Shown one piece after another: positions 21,738-33,778 of a DNA stretch of 64,000 nucleotides. The translations under genes were made by a program, and so were the position numbers. The notes beneath the pieces were generated by a model. The model was not told the DNA's origin. It saw only the letters and a program-made list of their open reading frames with translations, and did no database searches. The stretch covers positions 108,894,802 through 108,958,801 of the forward strand of contig NC_134950.1 in NCBI RefSeq assembly GCF_965638725.1, in the 5' to 3' direction. This DNA comes from Aptenodytes patagonicus (Eukaryota; Chordata; Aves; Sphenisciformes; Spheniscidae). The stretch's first letter is position 1. Every line of letters starts with the position of its first letter.

Positions 21738-24400
21738 TTCTCAGTCCTTTATAAACATAGAAGAGGCTAGACCAATCCTTACCTCATTTTGAATATTAGT
21801 AGTTAGTTTTCAAACTAGTGGCCTTGTGGCTTGGTGAGCAAACCCACCGGGTCAGCCATACCGTACCTTGCAGAGCTTGGCAAGCCAGTTCCTTATATAG
21901 CACAGAGTGGAGAGTGATGTCTTGACATAGTGTTGCAATGTTTGCACTGTCCTGCTGTGTCAGTGGGACATAATATTGCCTCTCCCAGTGAGGCAGTGAT
22001 GCAAACAACACTGCCACAGCATGAACCTGCACGAGAAGCTTTTTGGTGGGTCTGAGCAAAATTGACATCATTTCACTGGACCCCTTCAAAACCTCCTGGC
22101 CTTGGCTTCCAGCTTGTGCTTTGCCTTCCTTGCCATGCTTGCCATCACTTTCTAGTGTATCCTTTTTGTGGCATCTCACAGTCCACCAGTGCTGTCTGTA
22201 GCTGCATCATCTTTATGCCTAGCTTCCATGGCCTTTTCCTACAAACCTCTTAAAAATAACCTTCCCCTTTCCTGCAAAGCCATTACTTGCCGTTTCCTCT
22301 AGCTCCTTGCCAAATGTTCTCAAGATATAAATTAAGAGATTTGCAAGTTGTTCTCACTGTTAGCCATGGTTTCTCTTATGTCCTACAGATTTAGGTTTTT
22401 ATGAAGTGGTGGCAGGATGTTACAGAGAACAGGAAGGACATAACTATGAAGAGATCACGCAGAAAAGAGTCCAAAATTAATGTAAGCATGTGGAGCTCAG
22501 CAGATCAGCTGCAGTGATCATATTACCTTGGCCTTGATGTATCTGTATCCTGGACATGACACACCCAAGCTCTGGCATGAGTAGCACCTTGAAGGCTTCT
22601 TGCATCTTTCAAAGAATGACATACACTGTGTCCTGCATTCACACCTATTCATAATGAACCATTCCTTCACTAAAATTACATTCCTTGGTATGACCATCTT
22701 CCTCCTCAGCATTGTCTACCTGATATTTTGGAGCAATAACTCCATAGGTCTCAATCCAGCTGTTTGGTCTACATTTACACACCTTCCTCTCTTTTGCTGT
22801 GTGATGCAAGATGGCACACAATTCTAGCAATATTATTATGCATCTCCATATAAATTACATCAAACCTCCCACTGCTTTATGTTTATGGCTTGAAAGATTC
22901 TTTTGTTGATCTCATTTTGGGAGGTAACTTCATCTCCCTTTCTAAATTTGTTCCAAAAATACAAAACCCACATAGGAAATGATTTAAATGTTTTTACTGC
23001 ATTCCCTTGTGGGAAACGTTAATTCTTAATATTTTTACTTCCAAAACCAACAAAAGTGGGGAAAACAAAAACAGCACGGTGTTTTGTTCAAATTTCAGCC
23101 CTTTCATTCCAGTTCAAATGCACAAATTCACTTCAGAGACATGGGAGTTTGAGGAGGCCTCATCTGAAAGAGGAAAAAATTGGAATTATTTTTCAGTTTA
23201 TCAAGGAATAACATACAGGGACATAAAGGGACTCCTTTTTCCCTTGGTGTTCTGGTCTAATCTGAGAGACTGCACTTCTTCAATTGCTGGTCTATTCATT
23301 TCTTCATTTCCCACTCTGGTGATGTCGCCAAACAGTTTTCCTGAAGGGAACTTGGATGCTGAACCAGCCCTTAGCTCATATGCTTCCCTAACATATTGTA
23401 TTGAATTGGATATGTAATTCTAGTTTGTGAAGTCACAAATCTTGCAAAAGTGTCCAAGCAGTTAGGAGCTGGGTGCAGTCTTTCCTGGGCAGAACAGCAT
23501 CAGGCCCTCTCCCTGCTGTTGCAACTAGTCTGATGTTTTTTGGTGCAGAGGGTGATTCCACAAAGAAGTACGTGATAGGCAGTAGGAACTGGTAAGTGGA
23601 GCTCAGCACTCCACTGATGATCCATGGTGGGATGACCCATGGAAGAAAACAAATGGTGGTGGGCAGTAAAAGGAGGGTAAAAAGAAGAAGAAGAAATGAA
23701 GAGAGGGACACAAAGATGAAAATGCTTTCCTATAATTAGAGCCATGTGGAAAGAATAAATTAGAAGGAAGATTAAAGGAATGGGCAAGACAAAGGAAAAA
23801 ATAAGAAAGAAAGGAAATTAAACTGTATTTCCTAAATTGTTTAGAAGACTTAGGTCCAGATTATGAGTTGTTTATGGATGAAAACCTATTAAAATGCAAA
23901 TCTGATTCAAATTCCCATAACCTATTCTTCCTGTATCTGAGTTTTGTGTATAGGCAAGTCAAACAGGAGTGCTCTAAGACTGCTGATCAGGCTGAACTCC
24001 TCAGTGAAAATAGGAGTGGAACATTTCATTTGTTGACATGAAGGTTGAAACCAGCAGGGAGCCTCATAATGAACTAACCTCTGCAGATGTAGTGCCTTCC
24101 TTGGTCTTCCTAGCATTATGGTACAGTGGGGCATGCAAAAGGAGCAGAGCCTCTGTCCCAGTGAATCGTAAGCTCCTTGGGCAGCCACAGACTTTGAAAT
24201 GGAAACAGTCCAACACTGCCTGTGGACTTAGCCTCTTTAGGTACATAAAGCTGCACAGAAACCCAGTGGGACTTTTCAAAAGCACCTTAGCACTTTATTT
24301 CCACTTATTTCAGTAAGAATTACATGCCTGGGCACTACTGAAAATCTTGAGATTCGTGATAGCAGGGGACAGTCATTTTATATATGTGTTTTGAAGACAC
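21738..24400. other. Intergenic sequence without recognised features
   Basis: The longest open frames (127 codons at 22179-21796 minus, 136 codons at 23007-23417 plus) show no domain, no conserved motif and no convincing splice partners. I see nothing else. Confidence 0.5.
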
Positions 24401-24405
24401 TTTAA

Positions 24406-24449
24406 AATAGAATAGAATAGAATAGAATAGAATAGAATAGAATAGAATA
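24406..24449 (+). repeat. (AATAG)n microsatellite at the CR1 3' end
   Basis: About eight to nine copies of the pentamer, directly abutting the CR1 fragment. CR1 elements end in short direct repeats, and this looks like an expansion of that tail. Confidence 0.85.
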
Positions 24450-24882
24450 TTATATTTTTTTCAGTTGGAAGGGACCTACAATGATCATTAGTCCAACTGC
24501 CTGACCACTTCAGGGCTGGCCAAAAGTTAAAGCATGTTATTAAGGGCATTGTCCAAACGCCTCTTAAACACTGATAGGCATGGGGTATTGTCCACCTCTC
24601 CAGGAAGCCTGTTCCAGGGTTTGAGCACCCTCTTGGTAAAGAAATGTTTCCTCATGTCAAGTCCGAACCTCCCCTGATGGACGCAGCTTTGAGCCATTCC
24701 CATGCGTCCTGGCACTGGGTACCAGGGAGACGAGATCATCGCCTCCCTCTCCACTTTCCCTCCTCAGGAAGCTGTAGAGAGCAGTGAGGTCGCCCCTCAG
24801 CCTTCTTCTCTCCAAACTAGACAAACCCAGTGTCCTCAGCTGCTCCTCATAGGACATGCCTTCCAGCTTTTTCACCAGCAAA
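24450..24882 (-). mobile_element. CR1 LINE fragment, 5'-truncated
   Basis: The plus strand carries the hallmark TTGGAAGGGACCT near the 3' end. On the minus strand a frame (24754-24527) reads RKHFFTKRVLKPWNRLPGEV then VFKRRLDNAL, the conserved C-terminal end of the CR1 ORF2 reverse transcriptase protein; an overlapping frame (24881-24657) carries SLERRRLRGDLTALYSFLRR, also a CR1 ORF2 signature. The change of frame shows the copy is broken. CR1 is the dominant LINE family of birds and reptiles, which is the best clue to the host. Confidence 0.92.
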
Positions 24883-27570
24883 ACCTTTGATGAAACCTTC
24901 AGAAACCAAGGACTGTATGAATCCTTTGTGGTCTGTTAAACAAGCTTTTCAGTGCCTGCAAAGCACTTACGTACATTTATGAACTTGCTCTCCAGCAACT
25001 TTAAAGTTTTTGCCTTTTGGAAGACTTTTGTCATAGTTGGTAGAATTCTGCTGAATTATGATATTATGATCACTGGAGAAAAATACGGCATTATTTATGG
25101 CGGTAACGTGAAAGTGGTACCTTTGCAACTGTTGGAATATCCCATTTTTCAGTGTGGCAATGACCTTTTTTCTGGCCAGAGGCAAGGTCAATGTCTTTGG
25201 CTACAGTGTCCAGGAACAGAACTAAGTGTGGTATAATTCCTACTCCAACTCCTGTCATAGGAGCATCTCATAAGCAGCCTGAGAGGAAGGCTTTAGGCAA
25301 TCTTGGACAGATGGTTTGGGGGTTTCATAAACTATCAGAAAAAAATGGCTCTATACTAGCAATACACTGAGTCATGACATGTGCTTCAGGTTATAAATTT
25401 CTACAGATTTTGGGTAGTGTACCTCTGCTATGACTGGATCTGTCCAGCTGGACAACAAATCTGATTTTGTGCACTCAAAACCACAATCTTGATATACTAA
25501 CTGGGTTTCATGGCTGCTTAGAAAGCTAAACCCTTATTTAAATGTCTAAATCACCTTTCCTATGATTCATTTCAGTGAGAGCTTGAGGAACAATGAGACT
25601 TGGCTCTGTCTCTGAACCATTTCAAATATTCTTAAATGCTTTTAGTTTAGATGTTGATGTTAGAAAATTTTCACCTAGGTACACCAATTGCAGGGAATTG
25701 AATTGAAAGCAGTATTCTAACAGCCAAATTTTTTTCTGCTTTAATGTAACATTAGGACTGAGTAAACAAAAGCCTTAAGGAACACACTTTTATCCCTTAT
25801 AGACAAGTTCAGTGCCACATCCTCCCTCAGTATGGACCAGCTCTGCCCTCAGATGCAGTGCCTGCTGTCTATGTGAGAGGAGGATTAGGTTGTTCATATT
25901 TAAAGATGCTACTATCTCAAGATCAATTATAAAACCTTAAGGCATTAAAAATTGTTGCCTCTCTTGGTTAAACAAGGTTATAATATATAAGTATCCACTC
26001 TAAAACTGTTGTGGGGAATGCCAAATTAAGAAAAGTTTCTCTTTTATCCAAAGATCTGGTGGATCAATATTTGACTTCAAAAAGTCTAATTACCTCAGTA
26101 GTAAGAACTAGGTACACTTTAGTAGCAGTAGAGGTCATTGACCTTGATAAAATCAATGTGCCACTACCTGCCTTTGTAATTACGTCAATGATTCCTCTTC
26201 ATTATATGCTTATCCACTTCAGCCTTACCAGAGTGCCACAATGTGTTCTATCTGCATGTTGTTTATTCACTAGACGGTGTCCTATACACTTTCTACGTGT
26301 TTCTACACCCCAGAAGTCAATCTGAGTTAATATTCAACTGGGACCTTTCCTCAGTAACTTGCTGTGTGTTTTCTGATATGACTGCTCCTTGCTAATTATG
26401 TTGGCAGTGCTGCTGAGGAGCACAAAATACTATTGCCAAAGTTCAATAAACATACAGAGTAACTATAGAGTTTGGGGGAAAACAGTCGGTGGTGCTTTCA
26501 TGACCTTTGGCAACAGTATGAGTACAGTTTGGCCAATGCCAAACAAATGTCTAACTTCAAATCTCTCAGCGACCAGAAAATGATGGATTTGCTTTACTTT
26601 GTTACATCTAATAATAAACAAAAAATGCTGTGTTTGTGCAGTGCAGTAGCATGGCCAGACTGAGTGCAGTCCTGTGCAGGAGGTCAGGACAGATGAATAT
26701 CAATGGCTCTTTCTTGTCGTATTAGAATTGCGCAGACGAATCCCCAGGTGGTCTGAGATGAGGGAATGGTAATGAAGTCATCGGAGTCCCACTGACTTAG
26801 TGAAGCAGAGCATTTGTGATAGGGAAGCTCATCTGCTTCATCTGTGGTGGTGTAGTAATTGATATGTTACACTGTCTCTATGAAAGCTCTTATTGGCATC
26901 TTCAGACTATGCCTAGTAGATGGAAAGGTAAACATTCATAATAATCATGACTACTTCTTCATCACTAGCTCCTTCTACTTCTTCATTGCTAGCTCACTAT
27001 GGCTAAATCTAATAATAGTGGACCAACGTCTGGTTATAAGTATAGAAACAGCATAAGCCTGGGAGGCTCACACTAATGTAATATTAAAAGCCAGTTTCTC
27101 TGAGCCTTGAGCCTGAAAACCTATGCAAACTACTGCTGCAATTGATAGCAGAAATAATCTGCACAGGACTGGATGTTTAGGATCAGATCAAGACTCCTAA
27201 GTAGCCTGGCTATACCTCAAGATCCCCATCCTCAAATGATCTCTCCACAGTTCAGTGGGTTTAATGAGAGCCAGAATTGTCACAGACAATTTCCACTACA
27301 TGGCTCACTTTCCAGCTATGGCTTTTTTTTCCATCAGAACGGCCCAAACGAGAATATGGTCCATGACTGGTACCTGTCTAATTGTTTCCTTCCATTGAAC
27401 ATCATGTTCCGCCAGCAGGAACAGTGCATTTGGTGACCTGTTGCCCTAGGGAATGGCTGCAAAACTGGAAGGCTTTGACACAGTTATGATGGCAATGCAC
27501 CAATAATGTCTGGATGATGTACACAATGTTCTCATTTTCCGTTCTCCCCTGTCCCTATTTCAAATCGACA
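24883..27570. other. Intergenic sequence
   Basis: No gene recognised. The 104-codon plus-strand frame at 26011-26325 has no known motif and no codon signature I can support. A short imperfect tandem repeat lies at 26951-26995. Confidence 0.5.
26951..26995. repeat. Tandem repeat, two copies of about 21 bases
   Basis: CTACTTCTTCATCACTAGCTC (spaced by three bases) is followed by a copy with two changes. Minor local duplication. Confidence 0.65.
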
Positions 27571-27740
27571 ATATCCTCTGGTAACATTTTTGGACAAGAA
27601 CACCTATTCCAGTCCTGTATGGTTTATGCTATAGAAATGCAGTCTCTCTGGCATTTCTCATTCAGGGACTGCATTTCTATAGCATAAACCCCTCACAACT
27701 GGAACTGCTGTTCTTGTCTAAAAATGTTACTGGAGTATAT
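27571..27740. repeat. Long imperfect palindrome (170 bp; 74-base arms, 22-base loop)
   Basis: The left arm 27571-27644 and right arm 27667-27740 are reverse complements with no gaps at 62 of 74 positions by my count. The 24 bases nearest the loop (27621-27644 and 27667-27690, GGTTTATGCTATAGAAATGC and on) pair perfectly; the outer block GTAACATTTTT then GACAAGAACA also pairs almost fully. RNA from either strand would fold into a long hairpin. It lies about 1.3 kb beyond the probable end of ADCY1. It may be a palindromic MITE-type DNA transposon, a recent inverted duplication or a small-RNA precursor; sequence alone does not decide. Confidence 0.85.
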
Positions 27741-27896
27741 AAGCCACCCACCTCTGATACTACCTCATTCTTTAAGCAAAACGAATTCTCATACTGTGTA
27801 ATTATGTGATTCAGCTGTGTAATGGGGCATGGCAGAAAAATGTTTCCAAGTTCCTGACCTGGGTCATTAATCCAGAACGTACAGTATCTCATTAAC

Positions 27897-27966
27897 ATGT
27901 GTGTGTGTATGTACATATTTTATATACAAGCTATATATATAGCTCTGTGTGTATTTGTATACATAA
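27897..27966. repeat. TG/TA simple repeat
   Basis: Alternating GT and AT dinucleotides, including a self-complementary CTATATATATAG core. Confidence 0.7.
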
Positions 27967-29039
27967 AATGCCCCAAAACAACACAGGGAGGGTTGCACAT
28001 TTTAGTATTAGGAGAAAGACTTAAAATACAAATGTGGCAGAATAGGTCCAATGAAAGATGAAGGTCAGATTTTCAGTTTATTTGCATCTCTGACTTTAGC
28101 GGAGCTATTCTGATTGACACTTATGAAGATCTGGCATGCTGTCTTTCAGAGGGGAAGTAGAAAACAAAAAATGGCTACATAAGGCCTCAAACACTTCTTC
28201 TCACTGGTGTCAGGGCAAACCAAGAACAGTTCCATCACACTCACTGTCATCACAATAATTCTGTACAACTCACACTGTGCTCTCTAACCTGCAAGAGGAA
28301 CAGCTGGGGAGCCTTAGTCTAGCATTTGGAATAAAAACCCTTGCATCTGAGCCCAGGCTGTTTTCCATCACAAGGGACTCTGCATTTCCAAGTTATCTCA
28401 GGGCATATCTGCATGGACGGGCATGGCGGACCTGAGCGCCTCTGCTTTTGCTCTGAGCTGGCCAGATGACAGTCTGCTGTGATTTGGAAGCAGTACAATC
28501 AAATTACTTTGGTACTGTGCCCAAGCTTACAGAGTCTCTTGAGAGACCTGTTACCTGATATAACTTCATCAGTTTTCAAATGAATTTTAAGGTAAACTAT
28601 GCAATTTTGCACTTAGGTTGGTTCTGTATCTTGCACAATATAAACTGCCTACATGATCTATACTTGGCCCAAGTTGGCCAATTATTTCTGGCTTGTGGAA
28701 AGGGAGAGATGAGCTTCCCCTCCCCGTCTTCTGGTCTATGTGGCCAGTATTTTGCCAGTATTTGCACGTGTTTACTTTCCTCTGCTTGCACAATGGATGA
28801 AGCACTTGGCCCAAGCTGGCTTCAACTGTGGTCAATGCAGAAAGTCAAAAAGACTCACAAGGGAGCTGAATTGTTACCATAAGGTTCTTTAGTTCAAAGC
28901 AATTGTGAAAGTAAAATTGCAGGATTTCTAGATGCATGTTCTTAGCCTGAAAACTGAGAAGCTGTAGTTGGACCCTCTGAAAGGCAGCTTGGTATAGAAT
29001 AATGAATGCAACTTGATTTAAAAAAAAAACAAACAAAAC
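27967..29039. other. Intergenic sequence just beyond the probable ADCY1 3' end
   Basis: No supported gene. The stretch nearest 29040 is T- and GT-rich on the minus strand, fitting a downstream polyadenylation element. Confidence 0.45.
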
Positions 29040-29059
29040 AAAACAATCCCAAACAGCTG

Positions 29060-29087
29060 TTTATTCAAGCAAATTTTTTTCTTTATT
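29060..29087 (-). terminator. ADCY1: Candidate distal poly(A) signals of ADCY1
   Basis: Two AATAAA hexamers on the minus strand (29087-29082 and 29065-29060), the second followed within about 20-45 bases by a TTGTTTTG-type GT-rich stretch. This is the best-formed poly(A) site I see downstream of the ADCY1 stop codon. Nearer AATAAA hexamers exist (for example two near 32803-32818) and could be used instead or as well. Confidence 0.4.
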
Positions 29088-29350
29088 TTTAATTAGATTC
29101 CAGAAATTATAATAGTGCAAACACTCAGTATAAAAGTTGCAATAAGAAATTTACATTCACATTTAACATTTCAGTCCATTCACTTTTCAACATAAAAATA
29201 GGACAAATATTCAATTGCTCTTCTCAATTTAACAATCCTGAAAAAGACTGGAAGATACTCTACAATATTCTATTTACATAAAAATAGACCCGTATTATTA
29301 ATGCAAATCTATCATTAGAAGTTACCCAGTGTTAAGTTATTGTATTGTAC

Positions 29351-29396
29351 TATGTATATACATACATATATATATAGTGTATAGCTATATAGATAT
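29351..29396. repeat. TA-rich simple repeat
   Basis: ATGTATATACATACATATATATATAG-type sequence; self-complementary in parts. The exact extent is approximate. Confidence 0.65.
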
Positions 29397-32300
29397 AAAA
29401 ATTATTTATAGGTTCAGTGGGATACAATAGTTGGAAAAATGACATCTTGACTTACTAGTTCATTCCTTAAAGTTAGGACTATTCATTTTATTTACCTATG
29501 TGGATGTTTCTGTTGTGATACGGTAGGCCTCCTCCTGGTCCCTTTGAAGTCACTGGCAACACCCCGTTTGACACCAGTGGGAGAGGAACAGACCTTAGAA
29601 TAAGGCCTTGATCTAACAAATCAACAATCATTGAAGTTAATATTTCTATTAACTTTACTGGGCTGTAAATCAGACTAAAAGATCTGAAAATTCATATGCC
29701 AGTTAAATAGAAGAATACATTTGGTTTTTCCTTTGAGGAATGGAATATCTCTACCTGATGCAATTTTTTTTTTCCTAAGCAGAATATTCAAGTTAGTTCA
29801 GAAGCAATGCAGAATTTTCTGCAAACATCTGCAGGTTAAGCAGCTGATAAGATTCCTCTTGCACAGTCTTCTTACTGAATACTTCAATTCAACCAGCCTT
29901 ATAAACCCCCAAGACTGTATCTTTCCTTGCTCTGATTTTTTAATAAAGAGTGGCATCCAGATACAGACGACTTGACTGCCCTTGAAATGGGTTTGCACGT
30001 GTTTAGTAAACTGCTAGGGAACATGAATTAGGCTACCCCACTCTTGCTTATCTGTGTCTCTTCTTTGGGGACATGAGCAGAGATGCTGCTCTGCCTGCAG
30101 CTGGCAGGTTTAAACCTCACTGCCCAGCTTGCTGCCAGCTGCTGGTGCCTGCGCTCCCACCACAGGGTACGTTTTTTCTCCCTTTCAGGTTTGCTGTCAC
30201 ATGTACTGCTTCCTAACCAGATTATGTCAAAGCTCTTTCTTTTCCCGTAAACACCTATTATATGAAAAATCTGCTTTTTGAAAATATATTTTCTTTTTGA
30301 AAAAGAAGAATTTTGATAACCATGTTATGGAGGACCTGCAGAGGGAGATAGTAAGCAGGCCTGAGTGGACAGTAACCGCCTGCAACAAAAATGTGATGGC
30401 ACTGAACAACTGAAGGCGAGTTAAGGGCAGCAGGGGCACCAATTTCTTAAGAAGCAGTGTTTTAAGAGCTGCAGGTCACATTTTTACATCCAAAGAAGAA
30501 CTATGTGGTGTTAAGAGGCAGGCAGGCATGCCTAGCTCCTTTTCCTCTTAGTGCTATGGCATTTATTACATTTAAATATTTCTAGGATGCTTAAAATTAT
30601 GGGTAAGCCTACAATGGACACTGTGCCATCATGTGTAGGCAGACCAATTTTGATTGTAGAACACATGCTCCATGTGGTTTTTTGCTTCCTACCTTAGGCT
30701 GCTGAACATTTCATTCTAAAAAGAAGGAATCACATACACTTTTAAATCTTTTCAATTAACAGATCAGAAAAATACTTAACATCTCATTTCCAAGCAGAAC
30801 CTATGGACATATACCAGAAGGGCAGATATTAACCTCCTGACAGCAGAAAGTACCAGGACTAATCAGCAGGATAAAATGCAGACAGATGTGAGTTGCAGCA
30901 CAAGTTTTAGTGGCAGGGATTTTAAGAGATGGGTCAAATTTGGCTGAATCTGCTTGAAACTGTGAAATACGTGTATTACTGCTGTTTTCCATCATTATCC
31001 GCATTCTGTGTACAAACAGACAAATCTACACACAAGTATATTATGGAAAAAGAACCTCCAAGAAGAGGTTTTTAACTTCTGCCAGAATTTCACTGGAAAG
31101 AATATCACTGCTCTAGAATTCTCTGTATTGGGTTAAATTATGCTAGAAATGGTAACTGCTCTTGGAGTCTGGTTTTTAGACCAGAACCTCTGAAAGCATT
31201 ACTTTCATTCCTACTGTATTCTGTAACATTTTCCAAAGCTACCTCTGTGTAATAACCAGCTGCTTGAATGCAGAAAAGAAACTCACCATTTGCTTTGTCT
31301 AAGTCCAAATTTGTGTAGACAACTGTACTTGTATATGGGAGCAAGTTACACAAATACTTCTTTTTTTCTTAATTGAACCCTAGTAATATTACTGTAAAAA
31401 AAGCAGGCATTCTAAGTGATTTCTAAGTGAATTCTAAGGATTTCTACTGTAAAAATTTAAAAATGTAATTATCATGAAGCAATTTTGTGATGGCACAGGT
31501 AATTCATTTTCACCTACATTTCATTGAAAATCCTTGATATATTGCTTGAATGGCATTTGAAATGTAAGAACAACCTTTGCATCCATGCGCACTAAGGAGT
31601 AAAAGACACGAGAAATCACCTAAATAACTTCAATGTGCCAGCTCAAATTTTTCATAACTGATGCCACCATTGACAGGTCCAGGATCAAAGCAGCAGGTCA
31701 GGCACTTGAAAGTAAGACACGATAGTGTGCACAACTGCCGTAATTAAAGCACACCTTCGCCTTGCCCACGACAAGAACTGTTAGCTGTTTTACCACCAGC
31801 AGTCCAACCTACATCTAGCAAACATGGCAGCGCAGTTACAAGCTGTAGGTAAGTGTTCTGGATGTTTTTAATCAATGTGTTGTGTAAGCCTGTTCTGAAG
31901 AGGAGGGCAGCCAGCTTTTTCAAAGGAGCTCCAAACTATCTGGACAGATTTTCTGCAGAACTCAGCTCACTGTGTGTGCTGAGCTTTCTAGGAAATCTGT
32001 TCTTACTTAGCTTGGACCCACATATACCTCTGTATGGCCTCCCTCCATAAACAGTTGGGACTACGCCTTGCACCCACATAGCTGTGCTGGTAGTAAACCG
32101 AAGTAGGAAAGGAAGTAGTAAAAAAGCTTCACAGTGATGCAGCACTGTTTGTTCCTTCAGTTTTATGCATGTCTGATGCCCCAGAAGGCATAAAACGGGG
32201 ATCCTAATATAAAGCAGCAGATCCTCCAGCATGCAGTAAGGCACAAGCAAAACCAAGTCCTTTCAGCACATAGGCTATGTACATTAACCAATGCTAATTC

Positions 32301-33740
32301 AAATTTCAAGGTGCTTCCCCATGACCAGAAAATAGGCATTAAAGGTGACAACCCCCAACCGTTTCTAATAATTCCTTCTGAAATTCTGAAAGCAGTTCAC
32401 CAATAGATCTTGAACACTCTTGTGAATGTGAACAGACATGAAAACTCAGAAATGGATGTGGCCGTGCAGTTAAACACAAGCCTTATTTTTGTTGCACTAG
32501 GAATCTGGTTGAGTACTCTGCCAGCTCAGATACTCAAAACCTGTCCCATGTCACTGAGAACTTTACCACTGACTTCAGAAGGAGTACTAGCTTTTCACTT
32601 TTTACTTTCAGCAACTGCTCTCTCACAGGCTTCTTTTTGTTATTGCGTACTCCTGCTAACTTTGTGCCTTTTTTTTTTTCTTCTTTTCCTGTTTTTGTCC
32701 TTGCACCGATCAGATTATAAGTCACACCAGGCCAGTGTGATATTTTGAAGAGTAATTAAAGAGCAACAGGCAGCACCCCCTTATGTGTACTTTTTCCCAT
32801 TTATTTTCATTTACGTATTTATTCATGATTTAGATTTGGCCTGAAAACTCAGTGAGAGATGGGATTAACAGGAATGGAGAGCTAAAAAAAGCCTATACAG
32901 AGTTCTGGAAAAAGCCAATCATAAAGAGGGTTAGGGTAGAGAAGCAGAGTCCAGATTGTCATTAGTCACAACAATTATGCCACACTGAGATGTAAAACCC
33001 ACTGAATTTGACATGAGCTAGTTTGTGACTGTTAGAAACCCTTACCTGCTGCATGGTTCTTGTATGCAGGCAACTGGGATATGTTGTATGAATCTACATC
33101 TTAACTTATGATGACAGAAGTACTTGCAGAAGCTGTACTGCTTAGTTAACCCCACAGTCACCTGATTAAACAAAAAAATGAACGGATTTCTAAGTCCTAT
33201 TATAAAACTAGCTCAAATCTGTAAAATACAAGAAGTCCTTATTGATCCATAGTAGAAAGTATTCACAGTCCACACCCTTTTTCCTCTGCCACCAACCTCA
33301 GTGTTATGCTCCTACAATACTCTTCATTTATCATACAGCAATTATATAAGTAATTTGAGAAGTAGTCCCGAGCTGCAGTAACACAGATATGACAATTTTA
33401 AAAATGATGCATGCAAAATACGTCCAGAATTTAAAGTTTTGTTCAGCAGCAATATGGGAAAAATCAGCTAGAGGATTGGACAGTGATTTCTTATTCCTGT
33501 GTCACTAACTGACATGGTCCTCAAGCTGTGGGTTAGGCTGTGAGGCCTAAGGGAGACATTCCTGTAAGTGTGGCTTTAGTGGGAGCAGGACTAGCGTCAG
33601 CACAGAACCCAGATGCCTCAAAGCCAGAGAACCCAGTGAACCTTCTCCTAATAGTTCTGTTAAATACTTTCTGCTTAGCAATAGAAAATTTGGAAAGTGA
33701 GTCAAAAAAGCTAACAAAAATAAGGCAACAAAATTAATTT

Positions 33741-33778
33741 TTATATATATACATACATATATATACATATGTATGTAT
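33741..33778. repeat. TA/CATA simple repeat
   Basis: ATATATAT followed by ACATACAT and ATATGTATG; within the probable ADCY1 3' UTR. Confidence 0.7.

Noticed and set aside
21796-22179. 127-codon minus-strand frame
   Set aside because: No conserved motif or gene structure around it; not supported as a gene.
26011-26325. 104-codon plus-strand frame
   Set aside because: No domain, no splice context and no motif I recognise; this length is expected by chance in 64 kb.
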